64,000 bases of DNA from Mesorhabditis belari (Eukaryota; Nematoda; Chromadorea; Rhabditida; Rhabditidae): positions 124,001-188,000 of the forward strand of contig CAUEEP010000145.1 of assembly GCA_958450365.1 (NCBI GenBank), in the 5' to 3' direction. This document shows positions 54,372-64,000 of the stretch, in pieces. Within the stretch, counting starts at the first letter, position 1. Each line of letters starts with the position of its first letter. The translations under genes were made by a program, and so were the position numbers. Under the pieces are notes generated by a model. That model had not been told where the DNA came from and made no database searches. It saw only the letters and a list, made by a program, of their open reading frames with translations.

Positions 54372-54749
54372 ATGTATTTTTGGATTGCTTTCGTTTTGCT
54401 CGCCATGAACTTAACTGGTGTAATGGCTGGAGCGCTCTGGATTTACACTGAACACTGGGCACTGCGTCAATGCTACATAATTGTGGCGGTGAGATTTAAA
54501 AAAACAATAAGCTTTCCTTGAAAATGCTGGTAAAAATCGTCTACCTTTCAAATCTTCTTATATTGCAAAATTCAGGGATTATTTCTGCTCATCTACAGCC
54601 TCAATTTTGTATCACAGTGCTCCGAGGGACACGCAGCTGAAATTGCGCTTAGCTTTACCGCTTTCGTCTTTCACATTCTATCAATAATACTTTTTTCGAT
54701 CATTTGTTGGAGATCAAAAAGCAATGAGAGAATCAATTCAAAATTGTAA
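54372..54749 (+). CDS. Small three-segment membrane protein
   Basis: Two exons, 54372-54488 and 54576-54749, phase 0, 96 residues, with AATAAA about 30 bp after the stop. Membrane segments: WIAFVLLAMNLTGVMAGALW (residues 4-24), CYIIVAGLFLLIYSLNFV (35-53) and IALSFTAFVFHILSIILFSI (about 63-84). The loop SQCSEGHAAE lies between 2 and 3 and the tail is basic (CWRSKSNERINSKL). It follows the preceding gene in the same orientation 710 bp downstream. Not recognised; size and layout resemble small tetraspan-like nematode proteins. Confidence 0.7.
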
Positions 54750-55204
54750 ATGTGAGCTTTTACTTGTGTATTTTGTGGAGCTGAATAAATGAGTCAATAT
54801 CAGTTCCGCGAAAAATGTCCGGGTAATAAGCGTCTTTTATAGTTTTGAAACAAGAATCAACAGCTAAAACAAAATTTTCGTGTCTCTGTTCATGAAAAAT
54901 GGTAAAACTCTAAACCACACTCAGTTTGTCATATTGTCTAAAAACGTAGGATTATATATTGTATTTTATTAAACAGGATGTGTATTGTATCAACTTTTCA
55001 TCGCATTATTCTCAACGAATCGGCTGTTAAGCTTAAGCCTAAGTCCAATTCGTTATCAAGGCTTACTTTTGATTTGATAAAACTCAATGTTCTATTGTGA
55101 GTCCGAGTTGATCGCACCCATGTTTTGTCTAAAACTTACTGGCACATTTTATCTCCGATCAGCACATCACCGACGAAGTCACTTGGTATCCAATATTTTA
55201 GCTA
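54750..55204. other. 3' flank, nothing recognised
   Basis: Holds the polyadenylation signal of the preceding gene near 54782. No other feature. Confidence 0.4.
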
Positions 55205-55724
55205 TTGGGTTGGGGAGAATGAGTCGGCGCCAAACTTTAAAGGGACTTTTTGCACACATAAAGCCTTCTTTAAACATACGTTTGGTTTCATCAAAAGGAT
55301 CCACTACTTCTCTACAAAATGACTTTTGAGAGATTCCACAAAGCTTTTCTTTCGTGGAGTTTATGAACTTCCAAACGCAGCTGGTTAAAATGGCAAAGAG
55401 TCCGACTCATCATTTGAACAGTTTCTTTCACATAAACCTTCTTTGGTGTTTATATAAAAAAGATAGAGCACATTCAATTACTTAAGTTGCCAAATTTGCA
55501 GGAGGATCCCACCAATGGTTTTTTCTAGATCACAGTTTGTAGTTTTTGTGAAAAAATGGCTTTTTCTTGAGCGGAGGCGCTGTTTGAATTTTCTTTTAAA
55601 TATCATTTTGTAGAGAATTAGTTAACCATTCTACTGATATCAAACGCATATTATTTGACGAAGTCGAATAGAAGTTTTAGACATTTTTTTCATTTTCGGC
55701 GCCGACTCATTCTCCCCAACCCAA
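55205..55724. mobile_element. Foldback MITE, family H
   Basis: 520 bp, ends TTGGGTTGGGGAGAATGAGT and complement, TA flanks. Single copy in this window. The TTGGGTTG ends resemble families A and F. Confidence 0.9.
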
Positions 55725-56519
55725 TAGAACCAAAGTGATAAGAAAATTTTGTAAATGCTACAGTCAACTCACTTCACGTCCATGCGGTCAGTCATTCGAA
55801 GACCAACGCACATCCGCGCGAAAGTGCGTTTTCTGATGAAAATTGATGTTATACCTACCATTCGATGGGAAAAAGTGTACTAAAACCGAATCTCGATATC
55901 ATTTTTAAATTCCATCGACAGTTTTTTAGAAAATGAGCTTTTTCAAAAAACGCAAAAAAGCCAAAACTAAAGTTCGTAAAACGGCCATAAAATCTTTCAC
56001 CTTTGACCAGTTTGCTTACTTTTTAAATATTCTAAAAATAGACACTTCCAGCTTTTTTTTATTATTGTAAGTTATAAGCAATTTGTTAGAATTACTCAAA
56101 TTTTAGAAAGGGAAAAGTATGAAAATCTCAAAATCTCAAAAAAATCTCAAAAAAGACCAAGGTTTGAAGGCTTCGACTTTGAGAAAAGTCCACTATAAAA
56201 AAAATTTTGTCTAATAATTTTTATTTCACTATCCTTTCTAAGCATTTCAGTTCAAAAAGTGATTAAAAATAATCATTCTGCGTAAAGTTATAGCTTTTTT
56301 TCTTGTCCGACTCAGAAATAGGGCCCTGTTTTCCCAAACACACTTCAATTACCGTACCCCTGGATGCCCTCAACGTCTCGTTTTATGATATGCTCATTTT
56401 GAAATAAGAAGTCAAACTTTGTTTGTTTTTGTCAAACTTTATAACTAACTTCTGATCAATTTACATTTTTTTGACTAAAAAATTTAATAACGCTAAATAG
56501 CTTTTAAATCCTAGAAATA
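55725..56519. other. Intergenic, nothing recognised
   Basis: Contains CGCGCGAAAGTGCGTTTTCT near 55834, a word like those in family G, but no inverted partner. No gene seen. Confidence 0.35.
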
Positions 56520-57063
56520 TACAGGGTGCGTCATAATTATTGCAACAAGATGCTCAAGGCATTGCACACCAAGAAGTTTCACTGGAAGAAGATTTTTAAA
56601 CAGAAATAGCTTTATTTAACAGTAACAAATAAGGAAACAAGAGATCATTCGATATGACCGCCTTTTGCCTTGATAACAGCCCTTAATCGGTTCGGATATG
56701 CCTCCACTGCGGCCCGAATGTCATCTTGAGGAGTCGCCTTCCATCCTTTGGTCAAAGACTTCTTCAAAGAATCCAAACTTGTGTGTTTTCGAGAGCAGAC
56801 ATTAGCCTCTAAGATTGCCCAAATGGAAGAGTCCATCACGTTGAGATCCGGTGAGTTTGGAGGCCATTCATCCTTGGTGATCACTGAGGGAAAGTTGGCC
56901 ACACACCAGTCCTGAACCGTCTTCTTCGTGTGAGCGGGAGCTCCATCTTGCATGAAGGTCCAATTTTGATTGTTATTGGCTTTACACGCCCATGATACGC
57001 CCGTTTTCCTGTTTGGAAAGCGGTCTTTGAACTCTTGTTGCAATAATTATGACGCACCCTGTA
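56520..57063 (-). mobile_element. maT-like (DD37D) element, short form, copy 2
   Basis: 544 bp, same ends and same internal deletion as 28900-29442, TA flanks. The coding frame is open throughout (56645-57043). Confidence 0.92.
56645..57043 (-). CDS. C-terminal half of a DD37D transposase
   Basis: 132 codons opening with ATG inside the right inverted end (MQQEFKDRFPNRKTGVSWAC). It contains FMQDGAPAHTKKTVQDWC (second catalytic Asp), WPPNSPDLNVMD (third Asp, 37 residues on) and a complete C-terminus (AVEAYPNRLRAVIKAKGGHI). The DNA-binding domain and first Asp are missing, so it cannot be a complete transposase. Intact where copy 1 is frameshifted. Confidence 0.8.
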   Translation of the reverse strand: MQQEFKDRFPNRKTGVSWACKANNNQNWTFMQDGAPAHTKKTVQDWCVANFPSVITKDEWPPNSPDLNVMDSSIWAILEANVCSRKHTSLDSLKKSLTKGWKATPQDDIRAAVEAYPNRLRAVIKAKGGHIE

Positions 57064-57173
57064 AGTCAAGCTAAAGCTAAGAGTTAGGGCAAATTAGACT
57101 AAATCCAACAGCAAGGTTGAAATTCTAGGTCCAGGCCAATTGAAAGCTATCGGATTTAGCCTTTGTAGAGATT

Positions 57174-57448
57174 TTACAAAATCAGTTGTGGTGGATTTGG
57201 CGGTTGAGGAGTTACATTGTCATAGCCAACCAGAAAATTAGTCGTTGATTCAACGGATTTTTGAATTTCAATCTGCTGCGGTGAAGCCACAATGAAAAAG
57301 AAGATCAATAGAAAAATCGCTTCAAATGAATGTTCTCTCGTTTTTCTCTCATCTTTTGATTTGGTGCTTCAACAATGAGTCGATTACCAGCGAAAGCTCT
57401 TGACCAAGCATAATTCGTGAGTTGAAAATAGGTTGATTCACGGCTCAT
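57174..57448 (-). pseudogene. Small membrane protein gene with a frameshift
   Basis: From ATG at 57448 the minus strand reads MSRESTYFQLTNYAWSRAFA...KMREKREN. In a second frame it then reads EAIFLLIFFFIVASPQQIEI and NFLVGYDNVTPQPPNPPQLI up to TAA at 57174. Together this is a basic cytosolic part, one membrane segment and a Pro-rich end, about 90 residues. One base is missing, or a tiny intron has escaped notice, near 57350. Not recognised. Confidence 0.4.
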
Positions 57449-58082
57449 ATCAATTCATACTCGCTTTTCGCTTTTCGAACAACGGCTTTTCGAACCACCT
57501 TTTCAACCAATGAAAAACTTGATCACCAAAGAATGTATCTTTTAAGGATCCTGAAAAATAATGCGCTTGAACAGGAAGTTTAAATTAAGATTTTATAGAC
57601 ATCGAACTGTTAGCTATCAGATAAAGCACAAAATATTTGATATTTTCATTTTTCATCAGGTCGAACGACATAAAGCTTTGGTTGTTGTACTTTCAAAGCA
57701 GTGGAATCTCCAATTCGTGAAATGAATCGTTTTGAGACGCTGAAAACGAAATAATCTAATCATATGGTTGTCGATTCTTGTCCGTACCTGATAAAGTTTA
57801 ATGAAAAGATCTCGATAGTATTTTGTCACAAAAAGAACGATGAGACAATTGCCGGAAGAATGCAAAGTGGTTATCATTAGTGAATAAGAAAAAAATTTTG
57901 TCTGAAAAGGAAACCGTATAAATCGGAGTTTTAAATACTTACTTGTTTGCTTATCTTGAACAAGTGTTGATAAAGCTATTATCAGCCAAGGTAGAACACA
58001 TATTGTCACCAAAAAAATTATCTAGATATTTTAAATGACAGTTTTTTTACAATTAGTTTTAGTGAGGTTTTAACCAGGGAAT

Positions 58083-58250
58083 TTTGTCAAGTCAAGATCG
58101 AGTTTTCACATCAGCCTTGGTCCATCTGATAGACTTTTCATCAAGGGTTCCGGTAAAACTAAAAACAGATTCAGAATCCCCGATGAAAACTCTATCAGAT
58201 GGGCCAAGGCTCATGTGAAAACTCGATCTTGACTTGACAAAATTCACTAG
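58083..58250. repeat. Perfect-looking foldback in receptor intron
   Basis: AATTTTGTCAAGTCAAGATC and its complement enclose about 55 bp; the arms are about 60 bp each. No TA-flanked ends recognised. Confidence 0.85.
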
Positions 58251-58382
58251 TAAGATTATCGAATAGATCTGTGAACACAAAATCGGTCAGTCGGTCCCCT
58301 TTTTGAAACCTAGAGGTGGAGATAAAATTTTCAAGAACGAAACAAAGGTGAAAAATTCTATCGAGGACAAGTTCTATCAACT

Positions 58383-58480
58383 TCATCGCCTCTAGCCAGC
58401 CCGACTTTGCTGCAGGGATCGAAAAACTGGCTACTCGTTGGCAAAAGTGTATTGATTCTAACGGTTGTTATTTTGATTCA
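58383..58480 (+). mobile_element. C-terminal mariner transposase scrap
   Basis: The plus strand reads FIASSQPDFAAGIEKLATRW then QKCIDSNGCYFD, the last residues of a mariner transposase (compare 13060-13163). No ends are present. Confidence 0.8.
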
Positions 58481-59514
58481 TTTGATTTTTTTTTAAAAAG
58501 ATTTTTGCAATTAGAAATCATTAAGAAAAATGCATTTCTTTTCCGGAGTACCTAATAAATATCATCCGAGAATCCACTCATGTACCTGAACTATCGAAAC
58601 TCGTAATAATTGTTGATGCATCGTTTGTATTTTGATCCTCAGAGGAGGCCCGAGATGAGGAAGCTTGTATAAAAGAATTACAACAACAATGATCCAACTA
58701 AAAGCTTAACTTTGAGACGATTTAAGTTACTCCGGTATTACTTAACAAATAAGTCGAACGTATTTTTAGTTTAAATTATGAGCTCGACACGGACTTTAAT
58801 CTAATTAAAAGATCAACCTCATCCCAAAGACCAGGAGAAGTCCGATTAATGCAAGTGTCAGGGGAAAATTTGAATCGTTGATAAGAACAGAGCCATCAAT
58901 TGAAGACTTGATCTAAGAATTGTTTAATTGTATTTTCCTCTAAAATTTTTAATGTAAATAAAGTTACCCTATTATTTTCGTGTATTTGATAAGGAATCAC
59001 CAAATAATCAACGTAAAAGGTGAATATGATCACCAAAAGAAATACGCTCGTGTAAAAAAACTAAAAAAATTAACATTTTTCAAAATTGATTTCTTTTCAT
59101 ACAGAAAATATTCGTCGAACTCGAATTTTCCATTCTGGAGACGATATAGCGAGACATCGAAGAAAAAGGTTATTGGCATGTAAACCAAAATGAAAGACAT
59201 AGAAAAATAAATAAATGTGCTAGAATTCTGCAGTTAACAAGAAACAATAACCATCTCATCTTACAATAAATATGAGAATCTCCGTTTGACTGAAATTTAT
59301 TGAACTTGCTGAAATGATGGTGAAAGGTGGGATAACGACGGGGCGAAGGAAGGACAAAGTGATCGTCATTGATAGGGAACATAGCTAAAATGAGATGTTA
59401 AAGGGGGCAACAATCGAGGCTGATTCCAATGGAGAAATTTTTATCGCCGATAACTATTATTTTGTTTTCATTTGATGCTTTTTATGCCACAAATGGCAGA
59501 AACAAATCGGCTGA

Positions 59515-59862
59515 TTGATTTCCTGCAATATTCGGCAAAATTTTGTTGATGGACATCTCCTGCTGCGACAGACAGGTTTGAACAAGCCAACTGGCAAGCC
59601 ACTCCCTTCGCCGAAAATTAGAATCACTTCTTTTTTGGACTTTTCATTCGAGATGGGGGATGATGAAACTATTGAAGATGATAAACTGACGTGCGTCATT
59701 GTTGAGTTAGCAGAATTGGGAATTTTCCTGCAACATTGCTATATTTGCGGGAAAATTCAAGGAGGCCGAAGTAAAGGAAAGTCAAGAACAATCAATTGGG
59801 CAAGAAATGGAATTTGCCTTAGCAGCCGTAACTCGATGTTCATGCCCGATAAAAGGATTTGA
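59515..59862 (+). other. Open frame of unknown nature
   Basis: 115 codons with an acidic stretch (EMGDDETIEDDKL) and HCYICGKIQGGRSKGKSRTI. A Cys-x2-Cys pair followed by basic residues faintly recalls the zinc-binding start of ISXO2-like transposases, but no other hallmark is present. It overlaps the receptor locus on the opposite strand. Confidence 0.25.
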
Positions 59863-60663
59863 TGGTCGACGCAGAGGTTTGTAGAAGCTACAGAAACTTG
59901 GTGGGCCAACCTTGCAATCACAGCAGCCGCTCAAGTCAACGAATTGGCCACCCTAATTTGGCTTCCATCTTTTATGTTTTGAAAATGCCGTTCTTATGGA
60001 AAGGACATTTTCTCCGTTTTTGAAGACAGCATGTATGGCCTATATCTATCAGATAACAGAAGTTTTTGATTTAGATCGGAAATCCCGGATGCATATCACC
60101 AAGATAGACTTAAAATGAGCTAGATTCTCATTGAAAGCTTGGTAAAGTGTTATTGTCAATGCCCAATAAAATATTTAAGCTGTTCACCCAATTGAAACCA
60201 ACAACCCTTTCTCCAGCGCCAGATTGACAGTCTCTCTCTCTGATAATAAGTAACGATCAAAACGATCATTTAGCCTAGAATCAACACAAAATTATCACTT
60301 ACTTACAATGATCCTAATTTGAACCATTCTGAAGGTTTTAATGTGATCTGGAGCTTTCACACAACTGAATATACCAATCGTGAGTGAGCAAATAAGGCCA
60401 TCGATTAGAAGTGGAATTAAATAAAGAGTCTCGAGAATTGAATATTCTGACATTTGAGTCTGATAGTGGGAAAAGTGAGCCCAATGTGACTGTTTCTGAA
60501 CCCAAGAAGTAGAGTGGGCGAATTGGAAATAAAAATGGAAACAGGTGTTTTTTGAAAGTCAGGGGACAGCTGTAAACTTTAAGAAACAGTTTTCAACAGT
60601 TAGTGAACATTTGTTAAACCTTACTGTTTATAATACCCTAATTTTAGGATACGATCACCTATC

Positions 60664-60762
60664 ATGATCCTGGTTGCATCACTTATAGCATTGGTCACCG
60701 TTTGTGCCTATTTATTCAGCTCATTGAGCAGCTTTCTCAATATCGATGAACTGCCATCTTGA
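60664..60762 (+). CDS. Small hydrophobic ORF (32 residues)
   Basis: ATG at 60664 follows an ATTTTAG acceptor by 17 bp and is in frame with the segment after it. The product MILVASLIALVTVCAYLFSS and LSSFLNIDELPS is one membrane segment plus a short acidic tail, then TGA. It could be a complete small membrane peptide whose leader is added by trans-splicing, or the last exon of a gene. It lies about 210 bp from the start of the receptor on the other strand. Not recognised. Confidence 0.35.
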   Translation: MILVASLIALVTVCAYLFSSLSSFLNIDELPS

Positions 60763-62614
60763 GCTCAAAAGATGCTGAATTTAAAACTTTGCCATCTAAA
60801 TTTGATTGTTAAGGGAGTGTTTTTATGTCTAGAACAATCGGCTACAGTTGAGTGATGTTTGTGGTTCAAATTGAATGTGTAAAAGTGTATAGACGGTTAA
60901 ATTTAGTGGAAAAATCTTACAAAAGCAATTTTGTAAAACAATTTGTATATGTAGAAGAATATTAACTTCAAAGGCGGCATTATTTTTATTCAACTAAATC
61001 TAGTTTTTATGAAGAATGGACAGTTTTAGATCTCTTTTTATGTAAAAATGATAAAATTGATCTCAAATGTTGTCACTCAATTGCACTCTAACCATAAGCA
61101 AGGCACAAATCTTAACACTAGGCTTGTCCCCTCAGCTAATTCATTTACTAAAACATGTAAATTTTTGGAAACTACCGTAATCGTAAGTTTGCCTCTAGCT
61201 TTTTAATCTATCCACTTTTGTTCGATTCTGTAAGAACTTTAGAAAACAAACGACTCAATGTATTGAGACTTGTTCATTTTGTTTGACAATGTCACTTTCT
61301 GCCAGGAGCAAGTAAGTCCTAGTTCGGCACTCAATAGCAGATCTAGATCATTTTCTAGATCATTTCTAGATCTCTAGATCATTTTTCGTCAGTACAACGT
61401 GATTGCAAAAAGTACAAAACCCTGTACAAAAACCCAGCTTGTAGTGCCAAATAGTAAGATTGTTTTCTCACGCAGCTTGATCACAAAAATGCCATTTTAG
61501 CCAACATTTGCCATCTAAATTTGGCTCTTAAAGAGGGTTTTAGAGTCCAGAATAAGCAGCTACAGTAGAATGATGTGGCTAAAATTCGATTGACCAACTG
61601 CATAGACGATTCAAATTTGGTGAGACAATTTTACAAAAACTCAGCTTGTACTACTTAAAATAGTAAGATCTCATTACTCGCTTTACACATTTTGTGCCAA
61701 ATCAATGAGCGTACAATTTGCATTTCTGATTTGACAGGCAGTGTAATCGACGACGAATAGTCTGATGGAAAGATGACGGTAGTCGGCCAAATTCTTCGCC
61801 TTTAAAACAATTTCCCAAATGAACTTACCATTTGTTTCTCTGTATTTCTAGATACAAATGCTTTCTGATATGTAAATGATTTGTTTCCCGATGAGCGCCC
61901 CTTTAGTGGATCTAAAGGGGATCTAAAATAAGTTGCTTGTTCTAAAAAAGGAATCTTAGAATTAGCTCCAAGAACATAAAAAGTTTAAGGATTTGTTGGA
62001 AAGGATCTTGTTGATACCCTAGAAACTTAAAACGATATCATTCGCGATTTCAAAATGTTTAGGTAACCACAGATGAACTCGACTTGTCAAAGTTTACTTT
62101 CCCGTATCAAACGGTAACTATGAACTTTGGTCTCTTCAATGCCTAGAACTAATCTTTTACTAAACGCCACACTTAATTCAATTCAGACGTTGCCTTATCT
62201 GACGCACACAAATATTCTCTCGCTTGCGTCAAATTTCTATTTTAGCAGCCGATGGATAAATTATGATCAATAGTTCTTTGTCAAAAATAATCAGAAGCTC
62301 TAACAGTCATTTATTTCATCGATAGTAAATCGATAAAGTAAGTTTTCGTTATTAAAATTAGAATGCGCACGTTAAAACAGAAATTTAGTGTCTTTGAACC
62401 AAGAAAAATCTGAAGAGAATTGGTTTTTGAGTAGGCTGTTAAAATACTGAACTGAACTTTCTTGCCCTGTTGGATAAGATTAAAAATTTGATTTCTTTGG
62501 ATTTAAATTGTTTTTTTGAATGATTAATAATGACTTTAGTTTTGTTTTTCTTTATTGTTTAATTGACAATTGTTAGAATGGTTTAGTCGAGACTCAGATA
62601 CAACCTTTTACAGG
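60763..62614. repeat. Intergenic with a 140-bp direct repeat
   Basis: About 60785-60930 recurs at 61505-61660 (TTTGCCATCTAAATTTG...GGCTACAGT/CAGCTACAGT...). Nothing coding recognised in 1.8 kb. Confidence 0.6.
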
Positions 62615-62850
62615 TACAGTACTGGACAATGAAATATCATATTTGAAAAACGATCATCAATTTCGCGCGTCTGTAACTCCCTTGTCTTTAAGTTTAAACT
62701 ATTAGTGTTATACATTTTCTGAAAGCTCTTTTCAAGGGCTACACAATGGTAATATTAGTATTTAGAAATACGGTAAAGACAAGGAAGTTACAGACGCGCG
62801 AAAGTGACGATCTTTTTTCAAATATGATATTTCATTGTCCAGTAGTGTAC
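62615..62850. mobile_element. Foldback MITE, family G
   Basis: Second copy of 26493-26728, complete. Confidence 0.9.
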
Positions 62851-63423
62851 CTAATTTTTATGAGATCATTGATCGCTTTCAAAGTCATCACTTGCAAAAG
62901 CAAATCAATCAAGCGAAGCAAAAAGACGGAAATTCTTAAAAACACTAAAGAAGCAATGGTGCGGTGAGATATAATTATTAAAACTATATAAAGAAGAATA
63001 GCTACAGTAAGTTTCTTCCAACCAGATGCCTGCTGATTACCACTTGCAGATAATTCACAAATAAGACAAAGAAATGAAGCAAAAGACGTGTTTCAGTGCA
63101 GAGCACAGACCTTTCCAATGATCAATGAAACAGCTCACTATCATACAATCCAAATTTAACTTTTAAAAATCGGTACTATCCAGTTTTATCCGCCAAATTT
63201 TCATCTAAAATTTTGTCAACAATTGGCTCTCCCCAGAGCTCAATTAACCGAATAGTTTACCTGTACTTTATGCTAATTTCTGGAAAGTACAATTTGATCA
63301 ACGTTCTTACAATAAAAGATACAGTAAGACCTGTTCTTTACAGTATACCTACAGCAAGTATATAATTTTAATATTGTAATTTTATAAGAATATTTTAGCT
63401 GCGTAGATATTTTGCTTCTGTTA
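62851..63423. other. Intergenic, nothing recognised
   Basis: Between two family G MITEs. No exon seen. Confidence 0.4.
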
Positions 63424-63640
63424 TACAGTACTGGACAATGAAATATCATATTTGAAAAACGATCGTCACTTTCGCGCGTCTGTAACTCCCTTGTCTTTAA
63501 GTTTAAACTATTAGTGTTATACATTTTCCGAAATCTCTTTTCAACGGCTACACAATGGTAATATTAATATTTAGAAATACGGTAAAGACAAGGGAGTTAC
63601 AGATGCGCAAAAGTGCGAAAGTGTTTTTTCAAATATGAAA
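63424..63640. mobile_element. Foldback MITE, family G, right end eroded
   Basis: Left end TACAGTACTGGACAATGAAA intact; the right end breaks down after about 63630. Confidence 0.85.
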
Positions 63641-63684
63641 TTTTCAAAAATTCAAATAATTATCAAAAATTCACTTTTTTCGAG

Positions 63685-63781
63685 GAGTCTACCTATTTAC
63701 GTGGATCGCCAACAAGAAAAGAGTCAGCAAAATTGGGTACCTCGATCAATTTATTATGGGATACGGTGGATTGAGAGGATT
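63685..63781 (+). CDS. Sodium/proton exchanger exon fragment
   Basis: One exon reads VYLFTWIANKKRVSKIGYLD then QFIMGYGGLRGL and ends at a GTGAGG donor. DQFIMxYGGLRG is the hallmark of membrane segment 11 in NHE/NHX-type Na+/H+ exchangers, where the GGLRG loop is strongly conserved. The expected next exon (AxxFSL...) is not clear in the remaining 220 bp, though FETKATTVSTVV near 63860 faintly resembles the following part. The 5' acceptor is TTTCGAG rather than CAG/TAG. Gene fragment at the window edge, or a pseudogene. Confidence 0.6.
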
Positions 63782-64000
63782 GTGAGGATTGAAGATTGTT
63801 AACAAAATCGTTTTGGGCGTTGCTATGCCAAAATTCCTGGAATTAATTTTTTCCCCAATTTTGGTTGTGTTTTTGAGACAAAAGCCACTACGGTTAGCAC
63901 TGTAGTTACAGGAAAAATTTTAGTGCTTATCAAAAAGCTAAGCCAACTCCCTTCTCACCTCTTCATTTTCGTTTCAAGACTTCCCAGCAAGAGAAGTTTT

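Larger units (their letters stand above)
57656..60453 (-). pseudogene. Srh-like seven-membrane chemoreceptor, probably decayed
   Basis: Exon 60453-60307 reads MSEYSILETLYLIPLLIDGL, ICSLTIGIFSCVKAPDHIKT, FRMVQIRII, which is the layout of segment 1 and the xK(T/A)PxxMK motif of Srh receptors. Exons 59384-59265 (LSFLRPVVIPPFTIISASSI) and 59227-59103 (FSMSFILVYMPITFFFDVSL) supply the next segments. The end (58012-57656) has LVTICVLPWLIIALSTLV and LMITTLHSSGNCLIVLFVTK then YYRDLF, segments 6 and 7. The join before segment 7 is out of frame by one base compared with the 34.5-kb copy, and the middle exons (58400-59060) contain stops. Such G-protein-coupled receptors act in sensory neurons. Assignment to Srh rather than Sri/Str is tentative. 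Confidence 0.6.

Noticed and set aside
59457..59862. Possible ISXO2-like transposase
   Set aside because: Only one Cys-x2-Cys pair fits; the DDE-type core is not visible, so it is kept only as an open frame of unknown nature.

Overview
The window reads as AT-rich genomic DNA of a free-living rhabditid-type nematode. The evidence is many short introns with GT...TTTCAG borders, genes split into small exons, and typical nematode families: an alpha-arrestin, a single-exon F-box gene, an Srh-like chemoreceptor, a Sulfotransfer_2 enzyme and a tetraspan protein. Very many Tc1/mariner, maT, pogo and foldback (MITE-like) elements sit mostly in introns. All multi-exon genes below were built by hand, matching open exon, splice sites and phase, so exon borders may be off by a base or two.

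Region by region. 1-10.5 kb: a nested duplication containing two copies of the 3' end of a matrix metalloproteinase-like gene in which the catalytic Glu is Gln, set among inverted and direct repeats; two minus-strand gene pieces lie to its left. 10.5-15.3 kb: an alpha-arrestin ending in a PPxY motif, its introns loaded with a full-length dead mariner and three MITEs. 15.6-16.5 kb: a Tc3-like remnant. 16.9-25.5 kb: two tandem paralogues (P1, P2) of an unrecognised family with two PPxY motifs, a charged helix and a C-terminal membrane anchor; a third, truncated member (P3) is at 49.4-50.2 kb on the minus strand. 27-28 kb: F-box gene. 28.9-29.4 kb: maT element. 30.7-34.1 kb: a four-membrane-segment protein with a Tc1 remnant in an intron. 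34.4-35.7 kb: chemoreceptor and Tc1 fragments. 36.2-41.8 kb: a secretory-pathway sulfotransferase whose last exon is duplicated and frameshifted.

43-49 kb: a minus-strand cluster of small, related, single-anchor membrane proteins, each preceded by a similar block with a GATA site, plus a pogo element and a 43-bp satellite. 51.5-54.8 kb: two plus-strand genes for small membrane proteins. 55-64 kb: MITEs, a second maT element, a small membrane-protein gene with a frameshift, a decayed Srh-like receptor, a 32-residue hydrophobic small ORF, and a sodium/proton-exchanger exon fragment running off the end.

Most of the sequence is transposon-derived. The most notable host signals are the PPxY/membrane-anchor family near a PPxY arrestin (both could recruit WW-domain ubiquitin ligases), the apparently inactive protease copies, and evidence that a MITE carried a piece of the protease gene into an intron of P2.
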